From positions 25,387 to 89,386 of the forward strand of contig JAOTVX010000010.1 of NCBI GenBank assembly GCA_029863175.1: a stretch of DNA of 64,000 nt, in the 5' to 3' direction. The translations under genes were made by a program, and so were the position numbers. The stretch is from Betaproteobacteria bacterium. GTDB taxonomy: Bacteria > Pseudomonadota > Gammaproteobacteria > Burkholderiales > SG8-41. Positions 44,654 through 52,657 of this stretch are shown in pieces. The notes under the pieces were generated by a model. That model had not been told where the DNA came from, did no database searches, and saw nothing but the letters and a program-made list of their open reading frames with translations. The number at the start of each line of letters is the position of its first letter. Position 1 is the stretch's first letter.

Positions 44654-46198
44654 ATGCCTGTCCCCTGCCCAGAGCCGCGCGGCTACCCTGGCAACCTCGG
44701 CCGTTTGTTTGAGGCGCATGCGAGCGCCGAGCGGCCGGCGATCGTCGACCTCTATGACGCCGCGCGGCCCCGTCCGTGGAGCTTTCGCGAGCTCGATGCC
44801 GCGTGCGACGCATGCGCGCGTGGCCTGGCAAGGAAAGGGCTGCGCGAGGGCGACCGGGTTGGTATTCTTTCGCTCAACCGCGTCGAATTCGTTATTACCC
44901 TACTTGGCGCGATGCGAGCAGGTGTCGTGCCCGTCCCCATCAATATCAAGCTCGCCCCGGAAACTGTCACCTATATCCTCGGCGATGCAGCGGCGCGGCT
45001 CGTGTTCGCAGAGCCGGCGTTCAAGCGGCTCGTTCCGCCGGGAATACCGGTCGTCGAATTTGGCGCGGCGGGAGAGACCGGGTTCGACGCGTTCTTCGAC
45101 CCCGGACCGTTCGAGGCGTTCGCGCCCGGCCCTGACACCGTCGCGGTGCAGCCCTACACCTCGGGCTCCACCGGGCGACCCAAGGGCGTGCTGCTGACGC
45201 ATTACGGCCAGAACTGGAGCCGGCTCGTCCTCGCGCACACCCGCGGCACGAGCGAGCGCGATGTGATCCTCGTCGCCGCGCCGCTCTACCACAAGAATGC
45301 GCTCAACGCGATCAAGCAGGGACTGACCGCCGGGGCGACGCTGCCGCTGCTGCCGCAATTCACCGTGGAACGCTACATCGACACGATCGGCCGTTATCGC
45401 TGCACCGTGATCTCCGGCGTGCCCACCATGATCTCTATGGTGCTGGCCCGCAAGGACCTGCTGGAGCGCGTCGACATGTCATGCGTGCGCACCGTCATGA
45501 TGGGCTCAGCGTCCTCCTCGGCGCAGCTTCTCGCCGACGTCAGGCGCGCATTCCCTCACGCCGAGCCTCTCGTCGTTTACGGCGTTACTGAAGGCGGGCC
45601 GGTGCCACTCGGGCCGCATCCGGACGGCAAGCCGTGTCCGCCCGGCTCGATCGGCGTGCCCTACGCCGGAACCGAAGCCCGGCTCGTCGGCGGCAGTCAT
45701 CCGGAGGAAGGCGAACTCGCCGTGAGAAACCCGGGTATTCTTCTGGGCTATCACAATCTCGCCCAGGAAACCGCGCAACGCATTCGCGACGGCTGGTATT
45801 ACACCGGGGATGTATGCCGCCGGGACGCAGAGGGTTTTTATTGCTTCGTCGGGCGCACCGACGACATGTTCGTGAGCGGCGGCGAGAACATCTTCCCGGT
45901 CGAAGTCGAGACGCTACTCGAGCGCCATCCCGAGGTGCATCAGGCGCTGGTCATGCCCTTCGACCACGAGATGAAGGGCCAGGTGCCCTACGCTTTTGTC
46001 GTACTGCGGGCGGGCGCGAACGCCAGCGAGGAAAAGCTGAAACAGTTCGCCCTCTCGAACGGACCCGCCTATCAACATCCGCGGCGCGTCTTCTTCCTCA
46101 AGGAGTTGCCGCTGGCCGGCACCAACAAGATCAACCGCGACCAGCTGCGGCAGTGGGTTGCCGATGGCACCCTCACGACGGTGACCAGTGACCGGTGA
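44654..46198 (+). CDS. AMP-dependent acyl-CoA synthetase/ligase
   Basis: 514-residue ANL enzyme that activates a carboxylic acid to its CoA thioester through an acyl-adenylate. Motifs: P-loop PYTSGSTGRPKGVLLTH, VYGVTEGGPVP, YYTGDVCRRDAEGFYCFVGRTDD, FVSGGENIFPVEVE and the C-terminal catalytic Lys in AGTNKINRDQL. The final codons (VTSDR-stop) are encoded by a GTGACCR heptad array. Neighbouring oxidoreductase and PaaI thioesterase suggest aromatic or branched acid catabolism. Confidence 0.93.
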   Translation: MPVPCPEPRGYPGNLGRLFEAHASAERPAIVDLYDAARPRPWSFRELDAACDACARGLARKGLREGDRVGILSLNRVEFVITLLGAMRAGVVPVPINIKLAPETVTYILGDAAARLVFAEPAFKRLVPPGIPVVEFGAAGETGFDAFFDPGPFEAFAPGPDTVAVQPYTSGSTGRPKGVLLTHYGQNWSRLVLAHTRGTSERDVILVAAPLYHKNALNAIKQGLTAGATLPLLPQFTVERYIDTIGRYRCTVISGVPTMISMVLARKDLLERVDMSCVRTVMMGSASSSAQLLADVRRAFPHAEPLVVYGVTEGGPVPLGPHPDGKPCPPGSIGVPYAGTEARLVGGSHPEEGELAVRNPGILLGYHNLAQETAQRIRDGWYYTGDVCRRDAEGFYCFVGRTDDMFVSGGENIFPVEVETLLERHPEVHQALVMPFDHEMKGQVPYAFVVLRAGANASEEKLKQFALSNGPAYQHPRRVFFLKELPLAGTNKINRDQLRQWVADGTLTTVTSDR

Positions 46199-46250
46199 CC
46201 GGCAAGCAACCACCCGACCGGATGCGCTTTTTCCATTGACCATTCACCAT
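46181..46250. repeat. Heptad inverted array overlapping the acyl-CoA ligase end
   Basis: Left arm GTGACCA GTGACCG GTGACCG (46181-46201) encodes the last residues and the stop; right arm CATTGAC CATTCAC CAT (46234-46250). Confidence 0.8.
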
Positions 46251-46275
46251 CTACCGAATTTAGGGGGGCAGGCAT

Positions 46276-46698
46276 ATGAGTGAGGAAGCGATAAGCACTG
46301 AAAAATTGCAGCAGCTCATCACCCGCGGTCCGTTCAACCGCTGGCTCAACTTCACGGTCGTGAAGACGGATGCAGAAGGCGTCGAGGTCCGGGCTGGGTG
46401 GCGCGAGGAGTGGGTCGTCAATCCGGATCGGAGTTACACCCACGGCGGAATACTTGCTGCGATCATAGACGTGGCCGCCGATTACGCGATCGCCGCGCGG
46501 CTGGGACGGCCAGTGCCGACGATCGATATTCGCGTCGATTACCATAAGGCCGCCATGCCGGGCGATCTCACGGCCAAAGCCCGTGTGGTCCGCATGGGCA
46601 GCCTCTATTCCACGGCCGAAGCGCATCTCTACGACAAGGACGGGGAGCTGGTCGCGAGCGGGCGGGGAACTTATTTCACGGCACCGCCTAAATCGTGA
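46276..46698 (+). CDS. PaaI family hotdog-fold thioesterase
   Basis: 140 residues. It has the PaaI-type YTHGGILAAIIDVAADYAIAARL segment with the HGG motif and DIRVDYHKAAMPGDLTAKARVVRMG. Expected role is release of CoA from dead-end or intermediate acyl-CoA esters. It lies 78 bp after the acyl-CoA ligase, probably same transcript. The stop codon TGA begins just before a long GAGTGAC array. Confidence 0.88.
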   Translation: MSEEAISTEKLQQLITRGPFNRWLNFTVVKTDAEGVEVRAGWREEWVVNPDRSYTHGGILAAIIDVAADYAIAARLGRPVPTIDIRVDYHKAAMPGDLTAKARVVRMGSLYSTAEAHLYDKDGELVASGRGTYFTAPPKS

Positions 46699-47049
46699 AA
46701 CATGAATGGAGAGTGACGAGTGACGAGTGACGAGTGACGAGTGACGAGTGACGAGTGACGAGTGACGAGTGACGAGTGACGAGTGACGAGTGACGAGTGA
46801 CGAGTGACGAGTGATGGGTGACGGGTGACAGGCCCTGAGCCTAACGATCGCAGATCGTTTTTTGTTCGTCTCCACGTGCTCCGCGGTTCAATTATTGTTC
46901 GTGCTTCGCTCAGTGGCTTGGCGGTTTAGTTTGGGAGTTTATCGACGTTTATCTGCGGCTAGGATCAGGTTCCTGACCTTTCGAACTACGATTCACGATT
47001 TACGATTTACGATTCACGACCCGCCCCGGCAGTGTAGGATAGAGCCTCT
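46699..47049. repeat. Gap with a 17-unit GAGTGAC array and a second ACGATTY array
   Basis: 46711-46829 holds seventeen heptads: fourteen identical GAGTGAC, then GAGTGAT and two GGGTGAC. No facing arm is close by. Around 46940-46960 is TTTATCTGCGGC, the reverse of the decamer family at 2414. 46988-47020 holds ACGATTC ACGATTT ACGATTT ACGATTC ACGAC. Nothing coding is evident. Confidence 0.9.
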
Positions 47050-47673
47050 ATGAAAACCCGAAAGAAAACTTCCGCCGTCGAGAAACGGCGGCTGATCGTC
47101 GCAATGACCGGTGCGACGGGGTCAATCTACGGCATTCGCATTCTCGAGCGGCTGCGCGCCATGGGCGGCTGGGAAACGCACCTCGTCGTCTCGGATGCAG
47201 GCCTTTTGAACGCGTGGGAGGACCACCGCCTCAAACGCCGGGACATCGAAAAGCTGGCCGATGTCGTGCACCCGGTCCGCGACGTGGGCGCAACCATCGC
47301 GAGCGGGTCTTTCCTCACCGAGGGCATGGTGATCGCGCCCTGTTCGATGAAAACGCTGGCCGCAGTGGCTCACGGCTTCGCCGACAATCTGATCACCCGC
47401 GCCGCGGACGTCGTTCTCAAGGAGCGCCGGCGGCTTGTCCTGCTCACGCGCGAGGCGCCGCTCAATCTCGCCCACCTGCGAAACATGGTGCAGGTGACCG
47501 AGATGGGCGGTGTCATATTCCCGCCGGTGCCGGCCTTCTACAGCCACGCCAAGACGATCGACGGGATGGTCAATCACACGGTCGGTCGGGTACTCGATAT
47601 CTTTGCTATCCAGCATGAGACCATCGCCCGCTGGCAAGGCATGGGCACATCGGCCAGGCGCAAGGACGCATGA
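47050..47673 (+). CDS. ubiX: UbiX family flavin prenyltransferase
   Basis: Makes prenylated FMN, the cofactor of UbiD decarboxylases. 207 residues: N-terminal VAMTGATGSIYGIRILERL, VIAPCSMKTLAAVAHGFADNL (Ser/Met phosphate-binding loop) and LTREAPLNLAHLRNMVQVTEMGGVIFPP are family signatures. It overlaps ubiD by 4 bp. A Lys-rich N-terminal tail of about 14 residues precedes the core. Confidence 0.94.
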   Translation: MKTRKKTSAVEKRRLIVAMTGATGSIYGIRILERLRAMGGWETHLVVSDAGLLNAWEDHRLKRRDIEKLADVVHPVRDVGATIASGSFLTEGMVIAPCSMKTLAAVAHGFADNLITRAADVVLKERRRLVLLTREAPLNLAHLRNMVQVTEMGGVIFPPVPAFYSHAKTIDGMVNHTVGRVLDIFAIQHETIARWQGMGTSARRKDA

Positions 47674-49292
47674 AAACTCGCTTTTCGGACGAGAACTTTC
47701 GCGGATTCCTCGACCGCCTCCGCGACGCGAAAGAGTTGGTGGACATCAAGCAGTCCGTCGATATCCGGCACATTGCCACCCTGGTCGACCAGTCGAAAAC
47801 TGCGCTGCTTTTCCACGACGTGATCGGTTACGACATGCCGGTCGTCTCCGGGATCATTCGCTCGCGCGAGCGCGCCATCATGTCCATGGGTTGCGACAAC
47901 TATCCGGAAATCGAGCACCGGCTGCAGCAAGGCATCGACCAGCCTGTTCCCCCGAAATACGTCGAGACCGCAAAGAACAAGCAGGTGATCGCGCTCGGCG
48001 ACGATGTCGACCTCTACCGGCTGCCGATCCCGATGTCTTCGATCTATGATGGCGGGCCGATGATCACGGCCGGCATCGTGATTGCAAGAGATTCCGAGTA
48101 CGGGTTCAACTCCGGAATGTACCGGTTCATGGTCAAGGAAAAGAACCTGACCGGCATCGACATCGTAACGCCGAACAACATGCGGCTCTTCGCGCACCGC
48201 GCCTATGAGGCCGGCCGCCCCTGCCCGATATCGATCTCGATCGGCACGCATCCGTTCGAGATCATGGGGTCGGGATTTCGCGCGCCGCTGGGCGTCGATG
48301 AAATGGCCATTGCGGGCGGGATCCGCGGCGCCCCCGTTGAATTCGCGATGTGCGACACGCTGGCCCTGCCGTGCCTCGCCGATGCGGAAATCGTGCTCGA
48401 GGCCGAGATCCTGCCGACCGGCTGGACGCAGCCCGAGGGCCGCTTCGGCGAATTCACCCGGCTCATGGGCGGGCTGCACTGGAACCCGCTGGTGAAGGTG
48501 AAGGCGATCACGTTGCGCCGTGACGCCATCTATTACGCCTTGCACATGCCGTGGGAAAACACGTGGCTCGCCGCCCCCACCCGCTACACGGCGATCCGGC
48601 GGGCGTTGAGAAGCGCGGGCGTTCAGGTCAAGGACATCAATGTGACCCTCGGCGGGTGCGGCTTCTGGCACGCCATTGTCTCCATCAAGAAACAGGCGGG
48701 CGAAGGCAAGAACGCCCTGCTCGCCGCGCTCACCGCGCAGGACATCAAGCACGTCGTGGTCGTGGACGACGACATCGACGTCTTCGACGCAATGGACGTG
48801 GAGTGGGCCATCGCGACCCGCGTTCAGGGCGACCGCGACGTCATCATCGTGCCGGGCGCGCGCGCAAAGCCGCTCGATCCAAGCCTCGCGGTGACCCCGC
48901 CCGGCGTGGTCCCGACTGGGGCCAAGGTCGGCATCGACGCGACCATCGGCGAAGGCATTCCGCGCGAGCGCTTCGAGCGTATCGCTTACGCTTACGCGGA
49001 CCGGGCCAAGATCGACGACTATGTGAAGGGCAAGGCGGATGCTCCGCCGCAAACGGCGGAGCATAACGAAACGCTGAATGCGCGTCTTGCGGATGAAATC
49101 CTAGAGTTTCTCGAGGCCGAGCCCAGGTATTACCAGGAGATTGCCGAACATTTCAGCGAGTTTGAGTTCCAGGCAGTGGCACGCGCCATGGGCAGGCTGC
49201 ACGCTGAGGAAAAGCTGTGGCAGGACGCGCGCGGACGCATGTGCCTCCGCGGATCCGCCTTTGCAGCAAGACCTCCCGCAAAGGCGGATTAG
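47670..49292 (+). CDS. UbiD family decarboxylase
   Basis: 540-residue prenyl-FMN-dependent (de)carboxylase. Seen: SGMYRFMVKEKN with the prFMN-contacting Arg, SIGTHPFEIMGSGF, and LEAEILPTGWTQPEGRFGEFTRLMGG, the place of the catalytic Glu-Arg-Glu set. The sequence and the private UbiX suggest decarboxylation of an aromatic or unsaturated acid rather than the ubiquinone step. The C-terminal 60 residues form an extra helical part not obvious in UbiD proper. Translation is probably coupled to ubiX. Confidence 0.9.
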   Translation: MKTRFSDENFRGFLDRLRDAKELVDIKQSVDIRHIATLVDQSKTALLFHDVIGYDMPVVSGIIRSRERAIMSMGCDNYPEIEHRLQQGIDQPVPPKYVETAKNKQVIALGDDVDLYRLPIPMSSIYDGGPMITAGIVIARDSEYGFNSGMYRFMVKEKNLTGIDIVTPNNMRLFAHRAYEAGRPCPISISIGTHPFEIMGSGFRAPLGVDEMAIAGGIRGAPVEFAMCDTLALPCLADAEIVLEAEILPTGWTQPEGRFGEFTRLMGGLHWNPLVKVKAITLRRDAIYYALHMPWENTWLAAPTRYTAIRRALRSAGVQVKDINVTLGGCGFWHAIVSIKKQAGEGKNALLAALTAQDIKHVVVVDDDIDVFDAMDVEWAIATRVQGDRDVIIVPGARAKPLDPSLAVTPPGVVPTGAKVGIDATIGEGIPRERFERIAYAYADRAKIDDYVKGKADAPPQTAEHNETLNARLADEILEFLEAEPRYYQEIAEHFSEFEFQAVARAMGRLHAEEKLWQDARGRMCLRGSAFAARPPAKAD

Positions 49293-49313
49293 AAAAACAA
49301 TCTCAAGGCTTTG

Positions 49314-49405
49314 GCCACAGAGAGCACAGAGAACACAGAGATTTCAACCAAGAATCACGCGCATCGTGCCCCACCCTCTGTGACCTCTGTGTTCTCTGTG
49401 GCTAG
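49314..49405. repeat. 9-bp CACAGAGA inverted array after ubiD
   Basis: Left arm CCACAGAGA GCACAGAGA ACACAGAGA (49315-49341), identical to the left arm after hppA; right arm CCTCTGTGA CCTCTGTGT TCTCTGTGG (about 49376-49402). It ends about 17 nt before the next start. Confidence 0.85.
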
Positions 49406-49419
49406 CTTCTGACCTTCGC

Positions 49420-50415
49420 ATGGCAGCGCGAAAAATCCGCGTACACATTGAAAACGCGCGCAACGAGACCGAGATTTTTCGCATCACGCCCGCGCTCTGG
49501 GACGCCGCCTGCGCCCGGCACCGCGGCCTGGCGCGGCGGCTGGATGCCTCCATCGGCTGGGATGGTGACATCCTGGGCGATGCACTGAAGACGGCCGACA
49601 TTATGATCGGCGTGCCTGCGCGCCGGGACGATCTCGTGCAGCGCGCCCCGCATCTCAAGTGGGTGCATGCAACATCGGCCGGGGTAGAGGGCTTTCTGCC
49701 ACTCGATTGGTTGCCCGTCCACGCCGCGTTCACGAACAACCGCGGAGCGCATGGCGTCAAGGCCGAGCAGTTCATGCGCATGGCCTACACCTTGCTGCAC
49801 ACGCGAATGCCCGAGATCATCGCCCAGCAGCGCGATCGCAAGTGGCGGCAACTCTTCACAGGCAGCCTCGCGGGCAGGACCGCGCTCGTCGTTGGCCTGG
49901 GCGACCTCGGACAGGCAGCAGCTCGCGCCGCAAGGCAGCTCGGCCTCAAGGTCATCGGCGTCAGCCGCACCGGGAAGAAGGTGCCGCACGTGGACAGGTC
50001 CTATCGCACGGCGGCGCTCGACAAGCTACTTCCGCACGCGGACTTCGTTGTTATGGCCGTTCCGCTCACGCCCGAAACAAACTACCTCCTCGACCGCGCG
50101 CGGCTCGACCGCATGAAGCGCGACGCCGGCGTAATCAACATCTCGCGCGCTCCCGTGGCCGACTACGACGCGCTGCGGGACAAGCTCACGCGAGGCGAGC
50201 TGGGCGGCGCCGTGCTCGACGTGACGGAGCCCGAGCCGCTGCCGCCCGAATCTCCGCTCTGGGACACGCCAAACCTGATCATTACGCCCCACATCTCGTG
50301 CGACGATGGCGAGCGTTACATCGACATCACGCTCGATCTCTGGTTCGAGAACCTCGGGCGCTTCCTGAACGGTAAACCACTCAAGAACCGGGTGGATCCG
50401 CGACGCGGCTATTAA
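49420..50415 (+). CDS. D-2-hydroxyacid dehydrogenase family protein
   Basis: 331 residues. NAD-binding core ALVVGLGDLGQAAARAARQLGLKVIGVSRTG, then HADFVVMAVPLTPETNYLLD, the catalytic Arg in NISRAPVADYDAL, Glu in DVTEPEPLPPESPLW and His in ITPHISCDD. It reduces a 2-oxoacid or oxidises the D-hydroxyacid. Downstream of ubiXD it may handle a product of that pathway. Confidence 0.9.
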   Translation: MAARKIRVHIENARNETEIFRITPALWDAACARHRGLARRLDASIGWDGDILGDALKTADIMIGVPARRDDLVQRAPHLKWVHATSAGVEGFLPLDWLPVHAAFTNNRGAHGVKAEQFMRMAYTLLHTRMPEIIAQQRDRKWRQLFTGSLAGRTALVVGLGDLGQAAARAARQLGLKVIGVSRTGKKVPHVDRSYRTAALDKLLPHADFVVMAVPLTPETNYLLDRARLDRMKRDAGVINISRAPVADYDALRDKLTRGELGGAVLDVTEPEPLPPESPLWDTPNLIITPHISCDDGERYIDITLDLWFENLGRFLNGKPLKNRVDPRRGY

Positions 50416-50498
50416 AAGAGGCGTGAGTAGTGAATGGTGAGTGGACTGAACCCGTTGATTAACCTAAACGTCATTGTCCATTCACTATTCACGCTCTT
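50415..50498. repeat. Heptad inverted array after the dehydrogenase gene
   Basis: Left arm GTGAGTA GTGAATG GTGAGTG (50423-50443), right arm CATTCAC TATTCAC GCTCTT (50479-50498). With the outer AAGAG/CTCTT the stem is about 20 bp. The loop contains AACCCGTT, as in the array at 59051-59153, so the two elements are related beyond their arms. Confidence 0.85.
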
Positions 50499-50531
50499 GG
50501 CGATGGACGAAATGAACACGGATCTCGCGCT

Positions 50532-50705
50532 GCCACTGTATAACTGATTTCGGTGGATGCCCGGCTCACGCGCCACCTCAGGGGGCGCACGCCCGGAGCT
50601 CTCCAACAATCGCACCGCTTCCAGCTTGAATTTCTTGGTGAGGACCTTTCGCTTCATGCGACACCTCCATCGGGACAGTGTCCCCCACTTGGTGTCCACG
50701 AAAGC
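50532..50705 (-). mobile_element. IS3-family remnant (5' end of orfA)
   Basis: From 50657 the minus strand reads MKRKVLTKKFKLEAVRLLES and on to GIHRNQLYSG, the N-terminal helix-turn-helix of IS3/IS911-type OrfA. The homology stops at about 50532, next to the heptad array. Upstream, 50660-50705 (GGACACCAAGTGGGGGACAC on the minus strand) looks like the terminal inverted repeat and leader. Only about 40 codons and one end remain. Confidence 0.8.
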
Positions 50706-50860
50706 CAGGCTACCTCACACTGACCCCAAAATCCCCCGAACGATCAGGACATCGGCGCCGGACGCCGGACCGAAGTGATGGGCTTCAATCCGCCGCTCGC
50801 GGACCTTCGCGGAGCAGCGCCCTGGATAACAGCGTGGACGAGCGGCCCGCCCGGCGTGCC

Positions 50861-51739
50861 TCACCTGCCGCGCTCCTGACCACGATCATCTCCTCGGTCG
50901 CGGCGGTTTTGCCGCTGGCCCTGGTTCTGGCTTCGGTGCGGCTCATCGTTGTCCTGCGGCCGAACGAACCGGGGTTGCCTTGCTGGTTCCGCGTCTTGCG
51001 CTCGCGGCGCCTCCCTTTGCGCCTGGGGTACTCCCCGTTGCGGCTTCCGTGCCCCCTGCGAGCGCGGCGGCGCTGCCATTTGCGGCGCTGGCCGCGCGTG
51101 ACGCCCCGCCGCGTTGCTGTCCCGCGACGCACGTGCAGGTGCCCTGTGAACAGTCTGCTCGCGATAGTGTTGCCTTACTACGGCGTCATGCGGCTCGTGA
51201 CGGTAATTCCGGTTGTGCAGCGCCCGCTGCCGCTCATACCTCGGATACTGATTTCGCGAATAGTGCCGCTGGTAGAGCGGTAGCGGGGCGGGCGCTACGA
51301 CAGCCCGGCGGTCCCATCGGTCCCATCCGCGCCGATGCCGCTCCCACCGATGGCCCCAGCGCACTCCCCAGCGCGGCGGCGCATCGCGGCGCCAGCGGTG
51401 AAAGTAGGCCGGCGGATTGCGGTAATAACCCACGGGGATACGCAATACAAAGAATGGGACGACCTCGGGGGCGACCAGACCCCAGGGCCCGTTATACCAA
51501 GAGCTGGCATACCAGTTGTCCCACTGGTAGACCCAGTACAAACCATCGTAAAAGAAGAAATTCGAGCTCAGGTGCGGCGCGTAGTACACCGGGTAGCCCG
51601 GTACCGGAACCAGTTCCGGATACACCGGCACATTGATCCCGATGCTCGCACTGGGCAGCCGGATATTGATGCTCACCTGGGCGTTCGCTGCAGTCACCGA
51701 ACACAGCAGCATCATAAAGGCAATCAATCTGTAGCGCAT
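50861..51739 (-). CDS. Exported Tyr/Trp-rich then Arg/Gln-rich protein
   Basis: 292 residues. A signal peptide ends at TAANAQ. The middle (residues 40-110) is rich in aromatic residues: YPVYYAPHLSSNFFFYDGLY, WYASSWYNGPWG and RIPVGYYRNPPAYF. From residue 110 on it becomes very basic and polar, with many Arg, Gln and His. Similar exported proteins are found in betaproteobacteria without known function. AGAGGA precedes the ATG. The C-terminal tail is low complexity and probably disordered. Confidence 0.7.
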   Translation of the reverse strand: MRYRLIAFMMLLCSVTAANAQVSINIRLPSASIGINVPVYPELVPVPGYPVYYAPHLSSNFFFYDGLYWVYQWDNWYASSWYNGPWGLVAPEVVPFFVLRIPVGYYRNPPAYFHRWRRDAPPRWGVRWGHRWERHRRGWDRWDRRAVVAPAPLPLYQRHYSRNQYPRYERQRALHNRNYRHEPHDAVVRQHYREQTVHRAPARASRDSNAAGRHARPAPQMAAPPRSQGARKPQRGVPQAQREAPRAQDAEPARQPRFVRPQDNDEPHRSQNQGQRQNRRDRGDDRGQERGR

Positions 51740-51918
51740 GTTCTGTCCTCTAGTTCAAAAATAAGGGTTGCAGTCAGTTGATGTCAGCAACGCATCGCGA
51801 TTTGGATACGTCAATACGGTACACCGGTGCGCGCAATATTAAATCCATTCTGCAAATCAAGCGCGCAGCAAACCCGAGGCCATGATCGCGTATCGCCGGT
51901 TTGCGATCCGGCCACTCC

Positions 51919-52167
51919 TTAACGATACCGATTGCCACCACGATGACCGTAGCCACCACGATGACCGTAGCCACCACGATGACCGTAGCCACCACGATAA
52001 GCGTGGCCGCCACCGTAAACCCCGACGCTGATGGCGGGCCCATAATAGACCGGTGCGCGATAATACCCTGGCGGCCCCGCGTAATACCCGGGACCGACCG
52101 GCACTGCTACGCATCCACCCAGCGCTGCCAACGCTGAAACGATAACGGCTGTTTTGATCAGTTTCAT
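51919..52167 (-). CDS. Small glycine/tyrosine-rich lipoprotein with RGGYGH repeats
   Basis: 82 residues. Signal MKLIKTAVIVSALAALGGC has a lipobox, then a Pro/Gly/Tyr-rich part (PVGPGYYAGPPGYYRAPVYY) and a C-terminal RGGYGH hexapeptide repeated about three and a half times, encoded by an 18-bp tandem DNA repeat at about 51938-51995. AGGAGG precedes the ATG at 52167. His-rich repeats could bind metal, but this is speculation. It shares strand and style with the next exported protein. Confidence 0.7.
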   Translation of the reverse strand: MKLIKTAVIVSALAALGGCVAVPVGPGYYAGPPGYYRAPVYYGPAISVGVYGGGHAYRGGYGHRGGYGHRGGYGHRGGNRYR

Positions 52168-52657
52168 GTTCTCGACCTCCTGACCCATTCTGACACTCAA
52201 CGGGTCACGGTCACCCCGGTATCTTGTAAGCCTTTGTTACCGGAAACAAACGCACGCCAGAGCCGAAGTCGCTGATATATCATTGACTTGGGAATCGTCC
52301 GCGAGCGCGGGCTGAAGAATCGGGACGGGCCTCCCTTACGATTTGTTACCGATGAATCGAGGCGCCTGCCTAAGTCGTGATGCCGGCCACTGGCAAGATG
52401 TGACACACCCGCCCGTTTACGCGAGCCGCGCACATGGGCCGCTCACGCAAGTACGCGGCCGGCGAACTGGGAAGCTCGTTCGGACACCTTTATCTGTCCG
52501 GCGGGAATATCGCAGAGTGCTTCGTGACGGGCCGAATCGCCGGCAAGCATGCAGCGGCGCTTGCGCCCTGGCACGACTGAACGTTTACACCGCGCACTGC
52601 GCCACGGCGGGCTGCAATGATCTCGTTTGTCCCGCTTGCGCCTGGCGATCCGAAACT
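52168..52657. other. 490-bp gap holding a flavoprotein gene relic
   Basis: Apart from the C-terminal flavoprotein fragment at 52434-52580, I see no gene, array or clear promoter in this stretch. Confidence 0.5.
52434..52580 (+). pseudogene. C-terminal relic of a fumarate reductase/ketosteroid dehydrogenase-type flavoprotein
   Basis: The frame reads YAAGELGSSFGHLYLSGGNI and then AECFVTGRIAGKHAAALAPW before a stop. This matches the FAD-binding C-terminal end of FAD-dependent oxidoreductases of the FrdA family (AAGE and GRIAG motifs). The remaining 400 or so residues of the enzyme are missing upstream, so this is the 3' end of a deleted gene. Confidence 0.8.
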
